Shown here in pieces: positions 35,615 to 41,820 of a stretch of DNA of 41,820 nucleotides; within the stretch, counting starts at the first letter, position 1; every line of letters starts with the position of its first letter. Both the position numbers and the translations under genes were made by a program. The DNA comes from an uncultured Acetobacteraceae bacterium (GTDB lineage Bacteria > Pseudomonadota > Alphaproteobacteria > Acetobacterales > Acetobacteraceae). The notes beneath the pieces are model-generated. The model saw nothing but the letters and a program-made list of their open reading frames with translations. It ran no database searches and was not told where the DNA came from. The DNA is taken from the NCBI GenBank assembly GCA_903918315.1, contig CAIXEA010000137.1, positions 1-41,820 of the forward strand. Reading direction: 5' to 3'.

Positions 35615-35947
35615 TCAGGCTTGACCGGGTTCGGCCGAGAAATACTGCGATTTCCCCGGCACGTCCTTCCAATCATCGGCATCGGCGGGCGCCTCACCCT
35701 TGCGGGTGATATTGGGCCACAGCTTGGCGTAGGTGCGGTTCTGTTCGACCCACTCAGCGGCTTTGTCATCGCTGTCGGGAATGATGGCGGAGGCCGGGCA
35801 TTCCGGTTCGCAAACACCACAATCGATGCATTCGTCGGGATGGATCACCAGCATGTTCTCACCGACATAGAAGCAGTCGACGGGACACACCTCCACGCAG
35901 TCCATATACTTGCAGCGGATGCAACCCTCAGTGACCACGTAGGTCAT
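35615..35947 (-). CDS. fdxA: Seven-iron ferredoxin FdxA
   Basis: A 110-residue ferredoxin with a [3Fe-4S] and a [4Fe-4S] cluster. The first cluster region has Cys9, Cys17 and Cys21-Pro spaced as in Azotobacter ferredoxin I, with the additional free-type Cys12. The second has Cys40, Cys43, Cys46 and Cys50-Pro. The C-terminal extension ([20 protein letters not shown], then [11 protein letters not shown]) is the usual one of FdxA. ATG 35947 gives the standard [18 protein letters not shown]-terminus; longer starts are not family sequence. The 115-bp gap to carD contains a perfect palindrome CCCCATATGGGG (35565-35576) of unknown role. Confidence 0.95.
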   Translation of the reverse strand: MTYVVTEGCIRCKYMDCVEVCPVDCFYVGENMLVIHPDECIDCGVCEPECPASAIIPDSDDKAAEWVEQNRTYAKLWPNITRKGEAPADADDWKDVPGKSQYFSAEPGQA

Positions 35948-36058
35948 AGGAAACCCCTGGAATACGGGCGCGGATCGCGCCAAGCCGATTTGCGGAGGCG
36001 GCGATATGCCGAGGTTTTCCCGACAGCGCAAGCCTGTTTCTGCCGAGCCGGGCGCGGG

Positions 36059-36346
36059 TCAGCTGTCCGCGATCTCCTCATACAGGCCGCGGGCCTCGGG
36101 GGCGGGGCCGCGCCGCGCCGCCAGCGCCGCGATCCGCAGCACCCGGACCTCGCCGCGAATCGCCACTGTCAGGACATCGCCGATCCGCAGTTTCGCATGC
36201 GCCTTGTCGGTGGGCTGGCGGTTGATGCGGACCGCACCCTCCACCACCAGGGCGGCGCAGTCACTGCGCGCGCGCATGAAACGGGCGCACCATAGCCATT
36301 TGTCCAACCGCTGCCAGTCGCGGTCTTCCTGCTCGTTCGGCGGCAC
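36059..36346 (-). CDS. hslR: S4-domain RNA-binding protein, Hsp15-like
   Basis: A 95-residue protein with a single S4 RNA-binding domain (QRLDKWLWCARFMRARSDCAALVVEGAVRINRQPTDKAHAKLRIGDVLTV read as its core, positions about 12-60) and a short basic tail. RLDKWLWCAR is the diagnostic start of Hsp15 relatives, which bind free 50S subunits carrying nascent chains. The only good start is GTG 36346, seven bases after the helicase stop, so it is co-transcribed with the helicase gene. A 111-bp gap precedes fdxA. Confidence 0.88.
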   Translation of the reverse strand: MPPNEQEDRDWQRLDKWLWCARFMRARSDCAALVVEGAVRINRQPTDKAHAKLRIGDVLTVAIRGEVRVLRIAALAARRGPAPEARGLYEEIADS

Positions 36347-36353
36347 GAGGCGG

Positions 36354-38870
36354 CTACCGCTTCAACGCCGCCAGAGCGGCAAACGGGCCATGCACCATCG
36401 GCGCCGGGAGCGGGTCCGCCACCGGCTGGTTGGGTCTGCGCCGGCGCAGCGGCACCAGCATGGCCGGTGCGGGCGGGCCATAGGCCCCGGGCAGCAGGCC
36501 GCCGCCAGGGATCACCCGGAACCCCAGGGCACGCAGCACCGGCGGCACCATATCGGCCTTGACGGCGAAGCGTGACGCCAGTCCGGGCGGCAGCAAAGCC
36601 GGGCCCTTGCGCGCGGCATAGCCCAACTCCCCTGCCACCTTCTCCGCGATATCGACCCGCAGATGGATCGGCCCCGCCTCCAGCCAGCCCATCGCGGCGG
36701 CGAATCCGGGTGGCCAATCGGTCGCGGCGGGGATCGAGACCTGGCCAGGGCCCGGCAGCGCCGGCAGCGCGAAGCCATGACGGATGGACCATAGCCGCGC
36801 CCGCATCAGCGCCGCTTGCGGCTTCATCACCATCGGCAGGAACAGGGCGAACCGGCCGGAGCGCACGCCGATGGCCTTCAGCCGCGCCCGCAGGTCCGGC
36901 GCCAGCGTTTCCTCATCCACGCCGGGCACCAGGCCGAGCGACTCGTGCAACCGATGCAGCGGGCCGCGCGCGCCGGGAATGCGTTCGGCGATCGCGGCGG
37001 CTTCAAACAAAGGGCTCAGATCGAGCCGGATCTGCTCATCCAGGAACCGTTGCAGCCGCATGCGCAGCCGCTCCCGTTGCGCGCCATCGAGGAACTCACT
37101 GTCCAGCACCTGCACCCGCGGCGTGAGCACCGTCGGTCCCCCGACGATCCGCGCGATCGGCGAACCCTCCCACAGGATGCGGTGGCTCGGGTTGAGGCTG
37201 AAAGCGAGATCGGGCGCGGCTTCGACGACGCCGACACGGCGGGGCATTTCTTCGCGGAGCGCGCGACGGGCGGCGCGGAGGACGAGTTTCTTCTCATCGC
37301 CCTCGGCCAGCGGGTCGGGCACGAAGCTGAACCCCTCCAGCAGCCCGACCTGGTGGCCTTCGACCACGACCTCCCCCCGGCGGGTGACGGCGGACAGCAG
37401 GTCCTGCCCATCCGTCGCATCCAGCCGGCGCATCAGATGCGTCGCGCGGCGATCGACGAAACGGCTGGTCAGACGTTCGTGCAGAATGTCGGACAGCTTG
37501 TCCTCCACCGCCCGCGCTTTGCCCTGCCAGTGTTCAGCATCCTGCACCCAGTCGGTGCGGGCGGCGATGTAGGACCAGATACGCACGCCCGACAGGCGCT
37601 GCATCAACGTGTCGATGTCACCCTCCGTCCGGTCCAGCGCCGCGATCTGCCCGGCGAGCCAGTCGGTGGGCAAGCATCGGTCCTTGACGATGTGGTGGAA
37701 GATACGGGCGCAGAGGCGGGTATGCGTCTCGTCGGTCAGCTTGCGGAAATCGGGGATCTGGCACGCCTCCCACAACAGCCGCACCCGGGTTCGCCCGCGC
37801 GCGAGGTCGCGGATCTCCGGCTCACGCGCCAAAGCCGACAGCGTTTCGAAGTCGGAGGCATCGTTGCCCTTCACCAGCCCCGCCCGTGGCGCCGGGGCCT
37901 GCAGGCTGTCGAGCAGGGAGTCGAGATGCGCGAAATCAAGATCGTTGTTGCGCCAGCAGATTTGGTCCAGCGGGTCGAAGTTATGCGCCTCGATGGCGTT
38001 GACCGTTTCTTCGGGGATGGGCGGGCACTGGGTGGTGGTGCCAAACGTGCCGTCGCGCATGCCGCGCCCGGCCCGGCCGGCGATCTGCCCCATCTCCGCC
38101 GCCGTCAGCCGGCGCGGCCGATGGCCGTCGAATTTGCCGAGGCCGGCGAAGGCGACGTGATCGACGTTCATGTTCAGGCCCATGCCGATGGCATCGGTGG
38201 CGACGAGAAAATCGACCTCCTTGTCCTGATAGAGCGCCACCTGGGCATTGCGGGTGCGCGGGCTGAGGCGCCCCATCACCACCGCGCAGCCACCCCGGCG
38301 GCGGCGGATGAGTTCGGCGATGGCATAGACCTCGGCGGCGCTGAAGGCGACCACGGCGGAGCGCGGCGGCAGGCGCACCAGCTTGGCCGGGCCGGCGTAG
38401 CTGAGCTGGGACAGGCGCGGGCGGGTTTCGACCGAGGCGCCGGGCACCAGGCGTTGCAGCAGCGGGCGGATGGTCTCGGCGCCCAGGAACATGGTTTCCA
38501 CCATGCCCCGCGCATGCAGCAGCCGTTCGGTGAAGACATGGCCCCGGTCCGGGTCTGCGCATAATTGAATCTCGTCCACCGCCACGAATTCGGTGTGGCG
38601 GTCCAGCGGCATGGCCTCCACCGTGCAGGAGAACCATCGCGCGTCGGGGGGGATGATCTTTTCTTCGCCAGTGATCAGAGCGACGTTTTTGACGCCTTTC
38701 TGGGCCACCATGCGGTCATAATTCTCTCGCGCCAGAAGACGGAGGGGGAAGCCGATGATTCCAGAGGAATGCGCCAGCATCCGCTCGATCGCGAGATGCG
38801 TTTTGCCAGTGTTGGTCGGACCGAGGACGGCCCGAACGCGTGCGGGGAAACCGGAGTCGGGACCGAGCAT
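36354..38870 (-). CDS. SUV3-like DEAD/DEAH helicase
   Basis: An 838-residue superfamily 2 helicase resembling mitochondrial SUV3, common in alphaproteobacteria. Motif I is GPTNTGKTH at residues 17-25, motif II is AVDEIQLC, and motifs V and VI are VDFLVATDAIGMGLNMNV and GQIAGRAGRG. The C-terminal half is long and rich in Leu/Arg, ending in a Pro-rich basic tail (RRRRPNQPVADPLP). An RNA-unwinding or degradosome role is inferred from SUV3. I chose ATG 38870, because the 68 residues that an upstream start at 39074 would add do not resemble helicases and overlap the htpG promoter and start. No good ribosome-binding site is visible at 38870. Confidence 0.87.
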   Translation of the reverse strand: MLGPDSGFPARVRAVLGPTNTGKTHLAIERMLAHSSGIIGFPLRLLARENYDRMVAQKGVKNVALITGEEKIIPPDARWFSCTVEAMPLDRHTEFVAVDEIQLCADPDRGHVFTERLLHARGMVETMFLGAETIRPLLQRLVPGASVETRPRLSQLSYAGPAKLVRLPPRSAVVAFSAAEVYAIAELIRRRRGGCAVVMGRLSPRTRNAQVALYQDKEVDFLVATDAIGMGLNMNVDHVAFAGLGKFDGHRPRRLTAAEMGQIAGRAGRGMRDGTFGTTTQCPPIPEETVNAIEAHNFDPLDQICWRNNDLDFAHLDSLLDSLQAPAPRAGLVKGNDASDFETLSALAREPEIRDLARGRTRVRLLWEACQIPDFRKLTDETHTRLCARIFHHIVKDRCLPTDWLAGQIAALDRTEGDIDTLMQRLSGVRIWSYIAARTDWVQDAEHWQGKARAVEDKLSDILHERLTSRFVDRRATHLMRRLDATDGQDLLSAVTRRGEVVVEGHQVGLLEGFSFVPDPLAEGDEKKLVLRAARRALREEMPRRVGVVEAAPDLAFSLNPSHRILWEGSPIARIVGGPTVLTPRVQVLDSEFLDGAQRERLRMRLQRFLDEQIRLDLSPLFEAAAIAERIPGARGPLHRLHESLGLVPGVDEETLAPDLRARLKAIGVRSGRFALFLPMVMKPQAALMRARLWSIRHGFALPALPGPGQVSIPAATDWPPGFAAAMGWLEAGPIHLRVDIAEKVAGELGYAARKGPALLPPGLASRFAVKADMVPPVLRALGFRVIPGGGLLPGAYGPPAPAMLVPLRRRRPNQPVADPLPAPMVHGPFAALAALKR

Positions 38871-39007
38871 GATCAGGAGTTTGGATGCTGCGGTGCAAAA
38901 TGCAAGCGTGACCTGGAGTCGCGGCGCCAGACCCGTCAGCCCGTCACCGAGCGCGGCCAACGGCCGCTGCCATCGGCCCCATTCGCGAATCCAATCCTGA
39001 TTACCCC

Positions 39008-39036
39008 GTTGAAACCCGCGGCCACCCACCGCATAT
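39008..39036 (+). promoter_or_regulatory. Heat-shock (RpoH/sigma-32-type) promoter for htpG
   Basis: GTTGAAA at 39008-39014 matches six of seven bases of the sigma-32 -35 element CTTGAAA. CCGCATAT at 39029-39036 matches the -10 consensus CCCCATNT at all but one fixed position. The 14-bp spacing is within the accepted range. Transcription would start about 39043, leaving a short leader with AGGAG at 39049-39053. htpG is a classic heat-shock gene, which supports the call. Confidence 0.6.
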
Positions 39037-39060
39037 GGTGCGCTGGACAGGAGACCGACC

Positions 39061-40896
39061 ATGACTGAGACCACATTGGAACACCATGACTTTGGCGCCG
39101 AAGTCGGCCGCCTTTTGGACCTCGTCGTTCATTCCCTCTACTCCGAACGGGAAATTTTCCTGCGCGAGCTGGTCGCCAACGCGGCCGACGCGGTGGATCG
39201 CCGCCGGTTCGAGGCATTGACAGATCAGACTCTGTCCCCCCCGGCGGACGCGAAAATCCGTATCGTCCCCGACAAGGACGCCCGCACCATCCTGATCTCC
39301 GACGACGGGATCGGCATGACCCGGCAGGAGCTGATCGACAATCTCGGCACCATCGCCCGCTCTGGCACCAAGGCCTTTGGGGAAAAGCTCGCCAACACCA
39401 AACCGGAAGACCGGCCGAGCCTGATTGGTCAGTTCGGTGTCGGCTTTTACTCCGCCTTCATGGTGGCGGATCGGGTGGAAGTGACGTCGCGCAAAGCCGG
39501 CAGCGACCATGCCTTCACCTGGGCATCGGAAGGCGCGGGCAAGTTCACCCTCTCGGCCGAGACCCGCGAGACCCCAGGCACCGACATCGTTCTGTACATC
39601 AAAACCGATGCGGACGAGTATCTGGAACCGATGCGGTTGGAGACCATCATCCGCAAATGGGCGGATCACGTGACGCTGCCGATCACGGTGGCGCATGATG
39701 GCAAGGATGAGCCGGCGAATGAGGGTACGGCCCTCTGGCGCAAGCAGAAATCCGACATCACCGAGCAGACCTACGCCGAATTCTACCGCCATCTCGGGCA
39801 CATGTTCGACAGCCCCTGGGCGACGCTGCACTGGAAGGCGGAAGGCACACTCGAATATTTCTGCCTGTTGTTCATCCCGTCCATGAAACCGTTCGAGCCG
39901 GTGGAGGGCGATCGCGACGCGCATATCCGGCTGCATGTCCGACGCATGTTCATCACCGACAAAGGCGAATTGCTGCCCCACTGGCTGCGTTTCGTGAAAG
40001 GCGTGGTGGATACGGAAGATCTGCCGCTCAATGTGTCCCGCGAGATGTTGCAGACGACGCCGATCCTGGCGCGGATCAGAAAGGCGATGGTTGCGCGGGT
40101 GCTGGGGGAACTGAAGACCCGCACCAAAGAGGCCGAGGATTACAATCGTTTCTGGGAGAATTTCGGCCCGATCCTGAAAGAAGGCGTGTGGGAGGACAAC
40201 GAGCACCGCGCCGAACTCGCGCCGTTGCTGCGGTTCCATTCCTCCACCCAGGACGGCTGGACCTCACTGCCCGACTACGTGTCGCGCATGCCGGACGGGC
40301 AGGAGACGATCTATTACCTGTCCGGCGACAACGCGGCCGCGCTGAAGCATTCCCCGCAGTTGGAGGGGTTCCGTTCCAAGGGCTACGAAGTCCTGCTGAT
40401 GGCCGATCCCATCGACGCCTTCTGGCCGGAGCGGCTGGACAGCTTCGAGGGAAAGGCGCTGCGCAGCGTCACGCAGTCCGCGGCCGACATCGCCTCCGAC
40501 GCGGCGCTGCCCGATATCTCCCCGCTGCTGGCGGCGCTGAAAGCGGCCTTGTCCGATGAGGTGTCGGACGTCCGCGCGACCGGCCGCCTGACCGACAGCG
40601 CCGTGGTGCTGGCGGCGGACGACACCGGTCCGGACCTGCAAATGCAGCGCCTGCTGCGCCGGGCCGGACGGGCGATGATGCCGTCGAAACCGATCCTGGA
40701 GATCAACCCCGGCCACAAGCTGATCGAGGGCCTGTCGGCGAAACTGGATGATACCACCTTGATCGCGGAGGCGGCGGCAACGCTGCTCGACCTCGCCCGG
40801 GTGCAGGACGGTGAGGCGCCGCGTGATGCAGCGGCCTTCGCGCGGCGGGTGACGTCGCTGCTGGCCGGGAGTTTAGGCGGCGATTCGGCCGGGTAA
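39061..40896 (+). CDS. htpG: Chaperone protein HtpG (Hsp90)
   Basis: A 611-residue Hsp90. The N-terminal GHKL ATPase has [21 protein letters not shown] (helix with the Mg-binding Asn and catalytic Glu), [25 protein letters not shown] and [19 protein letters not shown]. The middle domain has [11 protein letters not shown] with the ATP-contact Arg; the C-terminal dimerisation domain is present. The length is slightly below E. coli HtpG (624). AGGAG lies seven bases before the ATG. A sigma-32-like promoter precedes it and a hairpin follows at 40965-40992. The start codon overlaps an unused reverse-strand ATG. Confidence 0.95.
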   Translation: MTETTLEHHDFGAEVGRLLDLVVHSLYSEREIFLRELVANAADAVDRRRFEALTDQTLSPPADAKIRIVPDKDARTILISDDGIGMTRQELIDNLGTIARSGTKAFGEKLANTKPEDRPSLIGQFGVGFYSAFMVADRVEVTSRKAGSDHAFTWASEGAGKFTLSAETRETPGTDIVLYIKTDADEYLEPMRLETIIRKWADHVTLPITVAHDGKDEPANEGTALWRKQKSDITEQTYAEFYRHLGHMFDSPWATLHWKAEGTLEYFCLLFIPSMKPFEPVEGDRDAHIRLHVRRMFITDKGELLPHWLRFVKGVVDTEDLPLNVSREMLQTTPILARIRKAMVARVLGELKTRTKEAEDYNRFWENFGPILKEGVWEDNEHRAELAPLLRFHSSTQDGWTSLPDYVSRMPDGQETIYYLSGDNAAALKHSPQLEGFRSKGYEVLLMADPIDAFWPERLDSFEGKALRSVTQSAADIASDAALPDISPLLAALKAALSDEVSDVRATGRLTDSAVVLAADDTGPDLQMQRLLRRAGRAMMPSKPILEINPGHKLIEGLSAKLDDTTLIAEAAATLLDLARVQDGEAPRDAAAFARRVTSLLAGSLGGDSAG

Positions 40897-40964
40897 CAAA
40901 CGCCGTCCGGGCGCCGCGCGTCCGGTGGGCTGTTGTTGAACAGTCGAAAATAGATGCGGTTCAC

Positions 40965-40992
40965 GTCCCCCTGATGACTATATCGGGGGGAC
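40965..40992. terminator. Hairpin between convergent htpG and the HD-domain gene
   Basis: GTCCCCCTGAT (40965-40975) pairs with ATCGGGGGGAC (40982-40992) with one G-T wobble around a six-base loop. It stands about 70 bp after the htpG stop in a 179-bp gap. A smaller inverted repeat, CTGTT-GTTG-AACAG, precedes it at 40930-40943. There is no strong T run, so termination strength is uncertain. The remainder of the gap contains no supported gene. Confidence 0.5.
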
Positions 40993-41075
40993 ATACCATG
41001 GCTTGCCGTGAACGAAGCGGGCGGCGCCGGCTTAGCGGGTGTGCGGCATCCCGTCGTTTTGGCTCCCCACACGGT

Positions 41076-41651
41076 TCAGTTCAAGCCGGTGCCGTTGGGG
41101 CCAGGCAGCAAGCCGGCTTTCAAATAGGGCAGGAAGTGCGCCACATCCGGTGTCGCCAATCCCTTGACCTTCGCCGCTTCGTCAAAGCGCCGCAGTTGCA
41201 CGGCGGCGGCGTGATGGGCCAGCGCCTCAAACGCGGTCACCTCCTCCGCCGCCATGGGGCCGCCCTGCAAGGCCAGGCTGCGCACGCTGTCGGGGGACAG
41301 GCGGGCAAAGTAGCTGGGTTCGGTGGCGCACAGATAGCGCTTGGCCGCGACGTGCAGGCGCACGGGCTCGGTCACCGCCGGGATGAAGCGCTCACCGAGC
41401 CAGGCGGCGCCGCGTTCCTCATGCAGGTCATCGATCCCCTCGGCGGCGGGGTCTTCGCCCAGGTCATGCACCATGTGCCCGATGTCATGCACCAGCGCGG
41501 CCGCGATCAGCGCCGGCGCGCAACCGGCCTGCTCCGCCAGCCATGCCGCCTGCAGCGCATGGGCCCGCTGGTTGATGGTCGACAGGCCATACTGGCGTTC
41601 GCCCTTGCCGCTGATCAGGCCGGCGATATGGGCGACGATATCCTGATCCAC
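41076..41651 (-). CDS. PhnZ-type HD-domain mixed-valent di-iron oxygenase (phosphonate degradation)
   Basis: A 191-residue HD-domain protein. The segments HALQAAWLAEQAGC, VHDIGH, HEERGAAWL, VRLHVAAKRYLCATEPSYFA and RLSPDSVRSLALQGGPMAAE closely follow the phosphonate-operon HDIG family (PhnZ/TmpB). Predicted iron ligands are His31, His55, Asp56, His77, His100 and Asp157, with Lys104 as a phosphonate contact. PhnZ cleaves 2-amino-1-hydroxyethylphosphonate to glycine and phosphate with O2. The residue aligned by eye to PhnZ Glu27, a substrate amine contact, is Ser24 here, while the Tyr24 equivalent (Tyr21) remains, so the substrate may differ. The start is GTG 41651, with AGGGGA upstream. No PhnY hydroxylase lies in the window; a phosphonate-type importer is 36 kb away. 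Confidence 0.85.
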   Translation of the reverse strand: MDQDIVAHIAGLISGKGERQYGLSTINQRAHALQAAWLAEQAGCAPALIAAALVHDIGHMVHDLGEDPAAEGIDDLHEERGAAWLGERFIPAVTEPVRLHVAAKRYLCATEPSYFARLSPDSVRSLALQGGPMAAEEVTAFEALAHHAAAVQLRRFDEAAKVKGLATPDVAHFLPYLKAGLLPGPNGTGLN

Positions 41652-41820
41652 GGCGCGTTCCCCTGCGATGGTCGAAACAGTCTAGCCCATCTTATTCATC
41701 CTGGCCCAGCCCAAGCGCCCGCCCGGGTCATATGGTGTCATACCGAAATAATACACCGCGCGCCTCGCCGATGCTTGCCGTGCCGCGTTTCGAACCAGAT
41801 TTGTCAGGCGTTGGCGGTGG
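41652..41820. other. Intergenic region at the right edge, with an AT-richer possible operator
   Basis: No gene is visible in these 169 bases. A relatively AT-rich stretch at about 41729-41758 contains GGTGT and ACACC 14 bases apart (around TCATACCGAAATAAT), a possible dimeric operator. Being upstream of the PhnZ-like gene it is a candidate control region for it, and for any divergent gene beyond the edge. The evidence is weak. Confidence 0.3.

Noticed and set aside
36816-38564. Plus-strand open frame of 582 codons
   Set aside because: It is entirely antisense to the SUV3-like helicase and has shadow-type composition.
40998-41075. Small plus-strand gene starting at ATG 40998 behind GGGGGGAC
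   Set aside because: The purine run is one arm of the hairpin at 40965-40992, and the frame continues as antisense of the PhnZ-like gene with no family resemblance.

Overview
The window is a GC-rich (roughly two-thirds G+C by eye) chromosomal segment of an alphaproteobacterium, most likely in or near the Acetobacteraceae/Rhodospirillales. The assignment rests on gene content and order: a small charged protein, zapA, a 6S RNA and fau followed by a YmdB-type phosphoesterase (27.0-29.2 kb), and a SUV3-like helicase, S4/Hsp15 protein, seven-iron ferredoxin and CarD regulator in series (38.9-34.8 kb). It also rests on a codon bias towards C and G at third positions. The species cannot be named from this sequence. 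Most of the window is housekeeping DNA with a few accessory or catabolic blocks.

Layout. 1-210: right end of an insertion sequence with the tail of its transposase. 262-5709: a molybdopterin oxidoreductase followed by a complete phosphonate/phosphite-type ABC transporter (PhnD, PhnC and two PhnE permeases), very tightly packed. 5832-9869: guaB, a type II haloacid dehalogenase, an RsmB-like rRNA methyltransferase and a GNAT acetyltransferase, each overlapping the next by 1-4 bp. 9953-12330: a MoxR-type AAA+ ATPase and a CoxE-like VWA protein. 12361-16405 (minus): a small-molecule metabolism block (PPOX-fold protein, MFS transporter, divergent shikimate-dehydrogenase-like protein, flavin monooxygenase), with a divergent intradiol dioxygenase at 16437-17000. 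17070-25846: a lipoprotein, a Bax-inhibitor-1 protein, the YbbP/YbbA ABC exporter divergent from tesA-thpR, a Rieske oxygenase, thiE and class I aldolase. 25847-26571 has no convincing gene and holds a 132-bp tandem repeat. 26572-29209: a hypothetical gene, then the zapA-6S-fau-ymdB block. 29220-34770: an acyltransferase, yebC, an L-2-hydroxyglutarate oxidase-like gene, hisS and prfA. 34807-38870 (minus): carD, fdxA, hslR and the helicase. 39061-40896: htpG behind a heat-shock-like promoter. 41076-41651 (minus): a PhnZ-type HD-domain oxygenase.

Functional links. Two separate loci point to reduced-phosphorus or organophosphonate use: the phnDCEE importer near the left end and the PhnZ-like oxygenase at the right end. 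No C-P lyase or PhnY-type hydroxylase is present in the window. The minus-strand block at 12.4-16.4 kb plus the intradiol dioxygenase looks like a small aromatic or alicyclic acid utilisation cluster. The most notable anomalies are an apparent one-base slip in a run of eight C at the start of the MFS transporter, the exact 132-bp (44-codon) array upstream of the aldolase with a lone inverted copy of its core 12 kb away, a 29-bp tandem repeat at the 3' end of the gene before zapA, and an apparent substrate-pocket substitution in the PhnZ-like enzyme. No tRNA, rRNA, CRISPR array or prophage was seen.
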